DNA of 64,000 nucleotides from Papio anubis. Lineage: Eukaryota; Chordata; Mammalia; Primates; Cercopithecidae. Under the pieces are notes generated by a model, which was not told where the DNA came from, made no database searches, and saw nothing but the letters and a program-made list of their open reading frames with translations. The DNA lies in the NCBI RefSeq assembly GCF_008728515.1, contig NC_044984.1:124429349-124493348 (forward strand), written 5' to 3'. Below are positions 11,534 to 21,690 of the stretch, one piece after another. Within the stretch, counting starts at the first letter, position 1, and each line of letters starts with the position of its first letter. The translations under genes and the position numbers were made by a program.

Positions 11534-11580
11534 TGGGTAGAGCAGCAGGTGCGGCTACCCTCGGCCATCCCTGGAGGGAC
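11534..11580 (+). repeat. Isolated 47-bp direct repeat, copy 2
   Basis: Second copy of the 10814-10860 segment, exactly 720 bp downstream in the same orientation. The DNA just upstream resembles an old MIR, so the copy interrupts different context from copy 1. Confidence 0.97.
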
Positions 11581-12686
11581 ACCCTCATTTTCCTTTGGGA
11601 AGTAACATCCCCCAAGCTCAGGATGTGATGTAGGTGTCGATGTCTGGGCTCCAAGGATGTGTGCAGGAGACAGGCTGGTCCAGTCAGCCTTTGCATCTGC
11701 TCGGCACAGGCGTGGCACAGAAGAGGCCGGCCCTGCCCTGAAGCCAACAGAAGCAAAGGGCCCGAGAGGATGGCAGAGACTTCCGCCCCGATAGGCAGCG
11801 TTGCCTCAAGTCATCAACTCCTGACCTTTTCCACTTTGTGTGTCATTTAATCCAGCTGTGTATTTTTTCCAAATCGATTTCATTGAATTTCTGCATTTGT
11901 AAAGGAAAGAGTGATTCACACTGTGATGATGGACACAGAGATGGACTCGGGGGTTGCACACGTCACCCTGGAGGTGCTTGCAACGGGCTCCCCCGGCATT
12001 ACCAGCACACAGTGCCTGTGCCGGGGGTGCTTCAGAGGAACCTGGGCGCCAGCCCTGCAAAGCCCCACCTTCCCCCGTGGTGTCTGCTCAGCCCTCACCC
12101 TGCACCCACACGCCCCTGAAGCCCGGGCTGGCTGCCGCCTATTGCGTTTGTTTCGAGGTGTGAAGGAGCTGCAGTTGGAGAAGCTCTGCCCCGGTGCGCC
12201 CTGTCTCCTGCACACCAGGTTTTCCATAACGTGGCAGCAGCATCTGACTTCCAAAGACAGCCCAATCAGAGCCCTTTCTTGAGGTAATAATGCTTCATTT
12301 TCTCCCTTTTCGTGGAGTGGGGATCGTCTCCCACACCCTCCTTCACAGCTACGCGCATCATCAAAATTTAACTTCCTGCATCTGTGTGAGATAAATAGGG
12401 CTTTGCAGAAATGGGCTGCAAACCAATATTCATCTCTCTCCTCCAAAAAACCTTAGGCCACCAGCCAACGGTTTTCTTTCTAAGGGAAAGGAGAGGAGAG
12501 GCAAACCTCAAATACACACACTCTAACACACACTCTCACGGCTGATCCGCGCTGCTTCCAGGCCAAGGCCAAGTGAGGGGACGAGGGAGAAAGCAGGGGA
12601 CACGGAGACAGCGTGGCAAGAGCTGAAGGAGGAGGAAACAAGCACCTCTTCCTCTTGTCTGAGCATCATGAGAAAGCAGCAGAACA

Positions 12687-12980
12687 GTTTGTTTGTTTGT
12701 TTAGAGACGGAGTCTCACTCTGTTGCCCAGGCTGGAGTGCAGTGGCCTGATCTCAGCTCACAACCTCCGCCTCCCAGGTTCAAGCGATTCTCCTGCCTCA
12801 ACCTCCCGAGTAGCTGCGATTACAGGCACATGCCACCACGCCCAGCTAATTTTGTATTTTTAGTAGAGACGGGGTTTCACCATGTTGGCCAGGCTGGTCT
12901 CGAACTCCTGACCTCAGATGATCTGCCTACCTCAGCCTCTCAAAGTGCTGGGATTAGGGCACGAGCCATCGCACCTGGCC
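12687..12980 (-). mobile_element. Alu SINE, antisense
   Basis: Begins with (GTTT)n, the A-tail of the minus-strand element, then AGAGACGGAGTCTCACTCTG, TAGTAGAGACGGGGTTTCAC and the terminal ATCGCACCTGGCC. Near full length. A 106-codon frame through it is the usual antisense-Alu frame. Confidence 0.96.
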
Positions 12981-13402
12981 ACAGGTGAACATTTCTATTC
13001 GTGTCATACAATTACTCAATGAGCTCCCAACACTGCACGAAGGCCCCACAGCATCGTTTCCTTAGGAATATGACACATTTGATTCTTTTGCTTATTACGT
13101 AAAATAATTTATTTTACAGGACATAAATCATATCAAAAAACTATTGATCCAAGATACAATACTTCCCCCAAATGATTCAGAAGCAGTGCCTTGAAATTAT
13201 TGAAGAAACGTTGGTAAAACGTTCAAACTAACCAGAAGCATAAAAAGAAAAAGATGAAAGCCCTCTTCACTTCCTGCGCTTCACCCCCACCTCCCACCCT
13301 CCCTGCACACACTCAGGTGAAGCACTGGACTTTTAAGGACGGGTCTGTTTGGAAAGCTGGCTCCCATTACAGTAATCGCAGTAATGAAGGCAGAATCCCC
13401 CT
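12981..13402. other. Unassigned non-coding sequence
   Basis: AT-rich stretch (13070-13200), then C-rich DNA near 13280-13315. No element or gene recognised. Confidence 0.4.
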
Positions 13403-13700
13403 TGTATGAGTCTGTTCTCACGCTGCTGTAAAGAACTACCTGAGACCAGGTAATTTGCAAAGGAAAGAGGTTTGATTGACTCACAGTTCTGCATGGCTGG
13501 GGAGGCCTCAGGAAACTCGCCATCATGGCCGAAGGGGAAGCAAACAGGTCCTACGTGTCTGGAGCAGGAGGAAGAGAGAGCGGGAGGAGGCACCACCCAC
13601 TTTTAAACAAGCAGGTCTCTCATGCACACTCACTCACTATTGAGAACAGCAGGGGAGAAGTCCACCCCTTTAATTCAATCACCTGCCACCAGGAGGGAGT
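13403..13700 (-). mobile_element. MST-type MaLR LTR, truncated, antisense
   Basis: TGTATGAGTCTGTTCTCACG opens the reverse complement of an MST LTR and is followed by CTGGGGAGGCCTCAGGAAAC, CCATCATGGCCGAAGGGGAA and AATTCAATCACCTGCCACCA. The last ~100 bp (the 5' part of the LTR on the minus strand) are missing; the element runs directly into the TG-rich microsatellite. Confidence 0.9.
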
Positions 13701-14158
13701 GTGAGAGTGCGTGTGAGAGTATGTGAGTGTGAGTGAATGTGAGAGTGTGTGTGTGAGCATGTGAGTGTATGTAAGAGTGTGAAGAATGTGTAAGAGCATG
13801 TGAGAGTGTATGTGAGTGTGTGAATGTGTGTGAGTGTGAATGTGTATGTGTGAGTGTAAGAATGAGTGTGCATAGAGTGTGTGTTAGAGTGTGTGAGTGT
13901 GTGAAACTGTGAGTGTAAGAGTGTGTGTAAGAGTGTGTGAGAATGTGTGTGAATGTGTATGAGTGTATGAGTGTGAATGTAAGAGAGTGTGAGTGTAGGT
14001 GTTAAAGTGTAAGTGTTAGAGAGTGTGTGAGTGTGTGAGTGTGAGTGTGAGAGTGTGTGTGAAAGTGTGTGTGTAAAAGTGAGTGTGTGTGAGTGTGTGA
14101 GAGTGTGTGTGAGTGTGTGAGAGAGTGTGTGTGAATGTGAGAGATTGTGTGTTTGGGG
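13701..14158 (+). repeat. TG/GTGA-rich microsatellite
   Basis: About 460 bp of GTGTGAGTGTGAGAGTGTGT-like sequence with scattered A interruptions and almost no C. The minus-strand frames read as HTHSH/LTHTL low-complexity peptides and are not genes. Alternating purine-pyrimidine runs could adopt Z-DNA. Confidence 0.95.
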
Positions 14159-14425
14159 GAAGAAAGATATGATGATGATAGATTAGATAGATACATAGAT
14201 GGATCAACAGATACAGGTATAGGTAGGTAGGTGGATAATGGATAGAGGTATAGGTAGGTGGGTAGATGATCAATGGATAGAGGTATACATAGATAATAGA
14301 CGGATAGTGGTATAGGTAGGCTAGATAGGTAGATAGGTAGATTAGATAGATAGATGATAGATCGATCCATGGATAGAAGGACAGATGGATAGATAGACAG
14401 ATGGATAGTTGTTGAATAGATAACA
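14159..14425 (+). repeat. GATA/GGTA-type tetranucleotide repeat
   Basis: Runs of GATAGATAGATA, ATAGGTAGGTAGG and GGATAGAGGTATAGG follow immediately on the TG-rich tract. The repeat is impure, with an approximately 55-70 bp higher-order echo (the GGATAGAGGTATAGGTAGG phrase recurs). The minus strand reads as YLSIYL-type artefact frames. Confidence 0.93.
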
Positions 14426-15590
14426 GAGGGAGATAAATGGCTAAGTGAAGAGAGATTTTAAGGAACTGGCTCCTCACTGTGCAGTCACTTGCAGGGGAAG
14501 CCAGCAGGCTAGAAACCCAGGCAGGATTTCTATGTTACAATCTTAAGGCAGAATTTCTTCTTTAAAACGCAGGGGCGTGTTTGTTACAGCAGCTGGTCCT
14601 TCCATACCCACTCAAGCGGCTGCCTCTGCACCCTACAGTAGACGCAAAGGGCCGGTGCACAGGTGAATTTTCCAGCAGTCTCTAACAAACGGTGCATAAA
14701 CAATTTATTTTGTAAAATCCTAAACTTCTACAAAAATCCTTTTCATTCCCATGCGTTTAAAGTGGTGTGTTCTCCATTTCTTCTCCTAAGAGACTGGGAG
14801 AGGCTCACTCACATTACAAGGGTAACCTTCTTCACTTAAAGTCAACTGATTATAAATATTAATCACATCTACAAAATACCTTCACATCTAAATAGTATTG
14901 GACCAACAACCCGGCACCACAGCCTCGCAAAGTTAACGTGCAAAATTAGCTACCCTAATACACTCCATAACATTGTCAGTTCCTGAGATTGGTTGTGGTG
15001 CAAACCGTGCAAAAATTAATAAGCATCAAAACTTGACATTTTCTCCAGTCTACTTCAAGCGGGAGCAAGCCAGACTAGGACATGATTTACGGCCTGGGAA
15101 GTCTTCCGTGGAAACACCGGGCTGTCTTTGCATGAGGTCAGGGCCTGGACGGGCACTGGGGCACTGGGGCACTGGGGTAGATCATCTTGAGCGTTCTAGA
15201 CTCGGACAGAGGGTCCTTGTGTCCTTGGCTCTTCTGATCCTGAAATAAACTGCTTGTGACTGGGGCTGGGAGTGGCAGGATTAGGGGAGAGGCAATTAAA
15301 GAGAGAAGGAAGAGGATGGTACCTTGAAGGACAAGGACAGGTCAAGGTCAAGCCAAAGCCGGGACGCTCCGGAAAGAGGGCAGGGCGAGTGGCGGGGTGT
15401 GAGCTGGGCACTGCAGGGGAGGCTGCAGCGGCAGCGGTGCAGGCGGGAGCCCTGGTGCGATGCGATGCTGCCCCCAGGTGTCCTTCCACGATATTGCTGC
15501 GGGAAGGTTTCTGTGCTCAAGACCTCGTCCATCCCTCCATCAGCTCAGACCTTCTCTGCGAAGAGCTCTCCGGGTGCTAAAGAAATGCAT
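14426..15590. other. Unassigned non-coding sequence
   Basis: Mostly unique-looking DNA. A short GGGGCACTG triplication is at 15155-15178. CpG frequency rises around 15355-15535 without reaching island density. No exon or RNA gene recognised. Confidence 0.45.
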
Positions 15591-15595
15591 CACAT

Positions 15596-15895
15596 TTAAA
15601 ACTTCGAGACGTCCCGGATTCACTTAGAAAGATGGGAGGAGGTTCATGCCTGTAATCCCAGCACTTTGGGAGGCTGAGGTGGGAAGATTGCTTGAGGCCA
15701 GGAGTTCAAGAAAAATGGGAAGATCCCACAAAACTGGGAGCATCCCACATGTGGAGAAAGCGAGGCTGCCTATTTAGATGTGGCACCGCTTCCCGTTCAC
15801 CCCCGACCTCCCCGCCCCCTAGGCACACTGGACGATGACACCTGGGATCTCCCAGGGTAAGGGCAACACACAATTCAGGTTAATTTCACCCATCG
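15596..15895 (+). repeat. Inverted duplication, left arm
   Basis: Reads TTTAAAACTTCGAGACGTCC, a 70-bp fragment of an Alu left monomer (15637-15706), then AAAAATGGGAAGATCCCACA and on to CACACAATTCAGGTTAATTT. The reverse complement of this whole segment is found at 16285-16921. By hand alignment I count about 20 mismatches over about 290 aligned bases. Confidence 0.93.
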
Positions 15896-16211
15896 GAAAT
15901 TAGGAATTCAGTAACAAGCCAAGGAGAGAGAGGATGCCAGGTGGAGCTGCTACGTCCTTCTTGTGCCACGAACCCAGCCACCCTTACCCTGAGCTGGCAT
16001 TTACACAGCACCAAGCTATTGGAATCAAAGTCACTTCATCAACACCGCAGTCCTTCGAGGTGCCTCATAAGGGGCGCTTTCTCCAGATGTCAACGGTAGG
16101 GCTCAGACACGACCCCTAACATGCCCTAGACCATGCACCCCAATGACCTAACCTGAAGCCAGCCTGTTGCCAGTTCCTCTTCACCTCTGTGTCGCCTGTC
16201 ATTGGAGACCA

Positions 16212-16310
16212 GCCCTGTCTGACAGAAACACAATGTGAGCCACATACACGATGCTAAGTTTTCCAGCAGCCACATTTTAAAAAGTAAAGAGAGGCAGATG
16301 AAATTAACCT
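16212..16310 (+). mobile_element. hAT-like DNA transposon fragment
   Basis: CAGAAACACAATGTGAGCCA, CAGCAGCCACATTTTAAAAA and GGCAGATGAAATTAACCTGA, in that order, match a MER3-like non-autonomous transposon that I recall as aatgtgagccacatatg ... tagccacattaaaaaag ... aggtgaaattaa. The inner end of the inverted-duplication arm falls inside it. Confidence 0.55.
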
Positions 16311-16921
16311 GAATTGTGTGTTGCCTTTAGCCCGGGAGATCCCAGGTGTCATCGTCCAGCATGCCTAGGGAGCAGGGAGGTCAGGGGTGAACGGGAAGCG
16401 GTGCCGCATCTAAACAGGCAGCCTAGCTCTCTCCACATGTGGGATGCTCCCAGTTTTGTGGGATCTTCCCATTTTTCTTGAACTCCTGGCCTCAAGCAAT
16501 CTTCCCACCTCAGGCTCCCAAAGTGCTAGGATTACAGGCATGAGCCTCTTCCCATCTTTCTTTTTTTGTTTTGTTTTGTTTTGAGACAGAGTCTCGCTCT
16601 GTTGCCCAGGCTGGAGTGCAGTGGCATGATCTCAGCTCACTGCAACCTCTGCCTCCTGGGTTCAAGCAATTCTCCTGCCTCAGCATCCCGAGTAGCTGGG
16701 ATTACAGGCATGCAGCACCACACCCAGCTAATTTTTGTATTTTTAGCAGAAATGGGGTTTCACCATATTGGCCAGGCTGGTCTCGAACTCCTGACCTCGT
16801 GATCTGCCTGCCTTAGCCTCCCAAAGTGCTGGGATTGCAGGCGTGAGCCATCGCGCCCAGCCACCGCTTCCCATCTTTCTGAATGAATCTGGGACGTCTC
16901 GAAGTTTAAAATGTTATGAAT
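16285..16921 (-). repeat. Inverted duplication, right arm, interrupted by an Alu
   Basis: Reverse-complement partner of 15596-15895: AATTAACCTGAATTGTGTGT at its inner end, TGTGGGATCTTCCCATTTTT in the middle, and GGGACGTCTCGAAGTTTAAA at its outer end. An Alu (16562-16862) splits it. The left arm has no Alu at the matching place, so the Alu arrived in this arm only. Confidence 0.93.
16562..16862 (-). mobile_element. Alu SINE inserted in the right arm of the inverted duplication
   Basis: T-rich tail (TTTTGTTTTGTTTTG), GAGACAGAGTCTCGCTCTGT, and terminal CGCGCCCAGCC. A 14-bp target-site duplication CTTCCCATCTTTCT lies at 16548-16561 and 16867-16880, which are also part of the duplicated arm. Full length. 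Antisense frames of about 80 codons are Alu artefacts. Confidence 0.97.
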
Positions 16922-17149
16922 GAATTCCAATTTTTCTCAAATCCTAGACAGACCAAACAAGCTGTGTGTGTATTGGTTTTGGCCTCTAGTCTGCCAATTT
17001 GCAATCTCCGTAGTGCGGTAATATCCCTGGAAAGGAAGACCAGCCCTCTCTCGGGAACCTTCGGGTGGGACACCCAAGTTTTAAACTGAGACGTAACTTT
17101 GAAGGGGGCTTGGTTTGCAGAGCATCAGCACTTCCATGGTGCGGGCAAC

Positions 17150-17350
17150 ACATTAGGCACCATTCTAGGTGTTTTACTTATATCAACTCATCTAATCTGT
17201 GCAAACGCACAAAGAGGTAGATGCTCTTATGATCCCGATTATACAGACAAAGATACTGAGGCTCAGAGAGGTCCAATAACTTGCTCCAAACCACCCAGAT
17301 AACCTGGGATTTGAACCCAGGACCCAGCATTTATGCATTTAGCTGCTATG
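17150..17350 (-). mobile_element. MIR SINE, antisense
   Basis: In antisense order: TTTTACTTATATCAACTCAT, AGATACTGAGGCTCAGAGAG, ACTTGCTCCAAACCACCCAG, GGGATTTGAACCCAGGACCC. This is the MIR core (a tRNA-derived SINE) in good order. It is not a tRNA gene. Confidence 0.85.
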
Positions 17351-17856
17351 CATTAGTGCCCGTCTACTGAAAGATGCCTGCACAGGTTCGGGGTGCCCTT
17401 GCACTACAGCCATGGCCAAAAAGAGGTGTGAGGAGTGAGAGAGGGAGCCGGGGTGGAGGACGGACAGCCTTTGTGTGTGTCCCCCAGGATCCGGAGCTGA
17501 TTCTGTCTTCCTCTCTGATTCCTGCCTTGAAAGGGTGTGTGGTGGATTATATAACTGGATCCCAGCTCCTCCACCCCTCGCTCCCTCCCTCCGTGGCTTC
17601 TCCGTGGGTAGAATGCACCTCCCACCCCATTGCCCCGGACTGCCCAGGGGACGCACGTTGGCGGGTGGAACGCAGGCACGAGGACAGTGCACTATCCCAG
17701 CCCCCAGGAAGTGGCTGCTCCTTCAGCCTGGGTTCTGGGCTGAAAGATCTGGGTCTGTTTCAGCTTGACAAGCCCCTCGGGGTCTGGAACCAAGCCAGCT
17801 CAACTGCAACCAACCCACGGAGGTGTGAGCAAGAAATAAATCCTTTTCGGTATCTT
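17351..17856. other. Unassigned GC-richer sequence
   Basis: A 166-codon frame crosses 17374-17871 on the + strand and a 117-codon frame lies on the minus strand; they overlap and neither shows a recognisable domain. The + frame runs straight into the A-tail of the following Alu. Confidence 0.4.
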
Positions 17857-18150
17857 GTTTTATTTTGGTTTTGAGATGGAGTCTCGCTTTGCCACCTAGG
17901 CTGGAGTGAATGGCATGATCTTGGCTCACTGCAACCTCCGCGTCCTGGGTTCAAGCGATTCTCCTGCCTCAGCCTCCCGAGCAGCTGAGATTACAGGGCA
18001 CACCACCACGCCTGCCTAATTTTTGTGTTTTTAGTAGAGATGGGCTTCACTGTGTTGGTCAGGCTGGTCTCAAACTCCTGACCTCAAATGATCTACCCGC
18101 CTCAGCCTCCCAAAGTGCTGGGATTACAGGTGTGAGCACCGAGCCCAACC
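17857..18150 (-). mobile_element. Alu SINE, antisense
   Basis: GTTTTATTTTGGTTTTGAGA tail, GAGTCTCGCTTTGCCACCTA, CTCACTGCAACCTCCGCGTC, terminal CACCGAGCCCAACC. Imperfect flanking duplication AATAAATCCTTTTCGG / CATAAATTCTTTTGGT. Confidence 0.95.
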
Positions 18151-19844
18151 ATAAATTCTTTTGGTTTTAAGCTCCTGACAGTTGTGGGTTACTGCTACGA
18201 AGCAGTATCTCAGGATAAACCCGCTGAGTCCAGGGAGGCCACACGTCACGGGACTTCTGGGAAAGAACACCAACCTAAAACGGACTGCTGTGCATTAGAA
18301 CCTATTTGGTTCTTCTGACCAAAGCAGGCAATACCTGATATGATCTCCACGCCAAGACTTGCCCAAAACTCATCGGGGCTAACAAATGAGCCACCCCGTG
18401 AAGACACAGGCAGGCCGTGGGCCAGGTGCAGAGTTTCTGTAAAACCTTCACCACCACCGTCATCACCACCATCACCATCGGGGATGATCTCCACTCACCA
18501 TGCCCTGTCACAGCGGTGCCGGAGTTTAGCCGCCAGCTTCGGTTCTCACCGGTGGGCTCTGACGGGCTCAGGCTTTGCCACAGCAGCTGTTCAGTGTTTG
18601 AATATCAATAGGACATGGGGTTCTCATATTCTGATCCATTGTAAAATGCCTCTCCCACCCTTTCCCTTTTGCAAAGCCACCTCTCTGGGTCAGTAATTCA
18701 TTTAAAGGAATCACGGTAAGAGGAAGAATCATACATGCCCGTAGGGGCAGGCAAGCAATGTAAACAGACGAAGGAACCGGACAGTTCTTTCTGCACGGAC
18801 ACCCTCCGTCTGCGCATTAAACACGCAGGAATACTCTTCCCTTCCACAGAGAGAGAACTTTGCTGTCTCGCAGTTTTCTGATAACACCTAGCTCTCTCGA
18901 ACTGCATGTCTTGTTCTCATTGTTGACAGAAACATGGACATAAAGAAAGCTTCTTCTCTTCTAAGAGGAGCTGCGGCCGAAGCACAAGGATGAACAGCTG
19001 CGGATACTCGGCTTTGGTGCCAGGAAGACCACGGGGCATGGCGGGGACGGGGCCTGAGAATGGCGCAGCTGAGACTCAGCTCCACGCAAGGACACAAGCC
19101 TGGGGCTGCCAGCTCTTCCCATTTTTCAAAAGAAGCTGGAAATGGGTTTTCATTTAAATACTCTGGTTTTCAAATCTTGGCATGAAATTTTTTTAAACAC
19201 CGTATGAGCCAAGGAAAACACATCTGCAGTTTGTATTCAGCACCACGGGCCATCGATTTGGGACCTCTTCTGGGGAGTCTAACAAAGGCACTTTACGTTC
19301 CAGCATTGCTGTTTCCTGGCTAAAAACGACCTTGGGCTACAAACAAAAGGCTCCAGGCTTCCGCATCATCCCATGGAGAGTGATGGTGCCTCCTTCCCGC
19401 AGACTGTCTGGGAATCAAGTGAGATGAGAGACACAAAGTATCTAAAAATCTACTTTTCTACCGGTGCACTTTCAGGTTTATTCAAATTACAGAGAATGCC
19501 AGGCGTGATTCTCCAGCCGAGTCTATGAAAAACAAGAAAAAGAAAAGCTTAGCACTTCTTAATGTGTGCGGAGCCAGACACAATGACAGGTTTGATGTTT
19601 TCTCAGTGAAATGAGTTATGAGTCATCTGACTCATCTGACAAGTGAATATGTTGAGATGGAAAAAACAAAATATATGCGTGATCAGTGATGAAAATAAAG
19701 CAACACCGTCAGCCAGCCTTGCCGTGGAGCTAATGGTGATGGTGGCGATCATGATGATAATAATCATCAGAATCAAAATATACTGAAGGCTAAAGATATA
19801 CCAGACACATTCAAATATTTTACCAGTGTAATAATAATAATTAT
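18151..19844. other. Unassigned non-coding sequence
   Basis: Contains a short impure (CAC/CAT)n stretch at 18447-18480 and a GAT-rich patch at 19733-19770. No exon, RNA gene or well-kept transposon recognised. Confidence 0.45.
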
Positions 19845-20075
19845 ACAATGCTTAATTTGTGCCGGGGAAATTGTGTGGGTATTAATTCGTGTAATTCTCA
19901 TAGCTACCTTAGAAGGCAGGTACTATTATTATTCCCATTTTACAGATGAGAAAACTGAGGAAAAGAGAAGTGATGTGACTTTTCTAAAATCCCTCAGCGG
20001 GTAAGTGGCAGAGCTGGGATCTGAACCTGGGCATCTTCCTCGGAAGCCTGTGTGATGGTCCTTACACCTCCCCAG
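19845..20075 (-). mobile_element. MIR SINE, antisense
   Basis: TACTATTATTATTCCCATTT, ACAGATGAGAAAACTGAGGA, GGGTAAGTGGCAGAGCTGGG and ATCTGAACCTGGGCATC follow the antisense MIR consensus closely. One of the best-preserved MIRs in the window. Confidence 0.9.
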
Positions 20076-20808
20076 GGAAGGGATTCTGCTAGCTAGTGTC
20101 CTTCCCCAGCAAAGAGGGCGGCCAATCAGAGGCACCAGAGAACGGAACTCCAGGGGCAAGCCCAGGCGATCCGAACATACGCCTGTCTTCGTGTCCACTC
20201 TGCTTTTCCCTCCCTTGTGGCCTTTTCACTGTCTTCTGATCATGAGCCCATAAACACTGTCCATCCACTGCAGATGGGGGCAAGCCACAGACCTGACTCT
20301 GGGAAGGCAGCTGAAGACAACCAGGGAGGATTTGGAGGCCGTGAAATCAACAAGATAGGAAAGGACTAAGGGAGGTTCAGGATGCCGACGAGGAGGAAGA
20401 GGCTGCCTCGCACCTGTATAGGTGACAGCATCATTTAATACCTGTATAGGACACTGTCACCTGCACACAGGTGCCTTCCTGACCATCAGCAGCCTCCCCA
20501 TGCCCTTATATGCCCGCGTTATTTATTCAAGATCCACAGTGAAAGGGCATCCTCACCAGCATCCTCCTGGGTCTCGCGGGGAGAGGGGGGATCTCGCTCC
20601 TTTAAGGACCAGAGTGGGAAGCCGGCAGCAGGAATGACCCGGCCATAGAGCCGTATACTACGGTGGAGCCATGGGTCCCCAAAAAGAAACTAGGAGGCTG
20701 TTACCTAGAGAAAATAGATGCTGACCTGCCAAGAATGACAAGTGTCCCCTCGGCCATCATATCCAAAAGATTAGCCAGGTTATCCATGGCATTTTTGGTT
20801 CTGTATTA
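20076..20808. other. Unassigned non-coding sequence
   Basis: Nothing recognised beyond a small duplicated CCTGTATAGG at 20413 and 20441. Confidence 0.4.
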
Positions 20809-20821
20809 AGAGCCCTAGCTG

Positions 20822-21130
20822 TGCCTGGTGCCGTGACTCACGCCTGTAATCCCAACACTTTGGGAGGCCCAGGCGGGTGGGTCACAAGCTCAGGAGATTG
20901 AGACCATCCTTGCCAACATGGTGAAAACCTGTCTCTTCTAAAAATACAAAAATCAGCCGGGCGTGGCGGCGGGCGCCTGTAGTCCCAGCTACTCAGGAGG
21001 CTGAGGCAGGAGAATAGGGGTGAACCCAGGAGGCGGGAGCTTGTAGTGAGCCGAGATCGTGCCACTGCACTCCAGACTGGGCCACAGAGCAAGACTCTGT
21101 CTCAAAAAGCAAACAAACAAACAAAAAAAC
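20822..21130 (+). mobile_element. Alu SINE, sense, full length with target duplications
   Basis: TGCCTGGTGCCGTGACTCAC opens the left monomer; CAGCCGGGCGTGGCGGCGGG opens the right one; the tail is AAAGCAAACAAACAAACAAA. A 13-bp duplication AGAGCCCTAGCTG flanks it at 20809-20821 and 21131-21143. Sequence around GGAGGCGGGAGCTTGTAGTGAGC is AluY/AluSc-like. Confidence 0.96.
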
Positions 21131-21143
21131 AGAGCCCTAGCTG

Positions 21144-21690
21144 GACTCCACACATGCATTGATCACCAAATCCTTGTTGGAATAGAGGAGGGGAAGCTCC
21201 ACGCTGAGGAACCGCAGGGCAGCCCAGCTCCACTCGAGCCTTGACACCGACGGGAGATGAGGCTCCAGGGCCTCAGGAGCTTCCATGCCATTTAAGACTC
21301 TTCCGGAAAAATACATTCAAGGAATTTTTAGCAAGAACTTATTCACATATGTGCAATTAGGAGAGAAGATTGGTGAAACAGTCATCAGCTCTTTGGTTAA
21401 ATTATAATCATCAATCTTGTACATGATAAACATAACTTGTATTTGTCATTTAAAAATAAGTAAATACTTTTTTAAAGTACAATAATCAATCTCATTAAAT
21501 CACAGAGGACATTAGCTCCTCGGAAATGAAAATCTTCGAAATTAATTTGCAGAGAATGAAATTTTGTAAACTGTAATTCAATCAAAGTTATAAAATATAA
21601 TTTCAAATTAATGTGATCAGCCAGCTTTGGCTTAGAGGGTGGGTATCTGGAGAGAGGATTAAAGGAAACTTTCCTTTTACAGTGATGCAG
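21144..21690. other. AT-rich unassigned sequence
   Basis: Strongly AT-rich, stop-dense in all frames. No identifiable repeat family by eye. Confidence 0.4.

Larger units (their letters stand above)
9511..12686. other. GC-richer unassigned region
   Basis: No known repeat dominates. CpGs are moderately frequent around 9660-9950 and 10690-10880 but do not form a convincing island. A weak antisense MIR fragment (ATTACCCCCATTTTATACAT) lies near 11465-11530. Several frames of 90-176 codons exist on both strands and overlap each other. None has a recognisable domain, signal peptide or splice context. Confidence 0.45.

Noticed and set aside
17299..17325. tRNA-like phrase GGATTTGAACCCAGG
   Set aside because: This belongs to the tRNA-related part of a MIR SINE; no cloverleaf around it.
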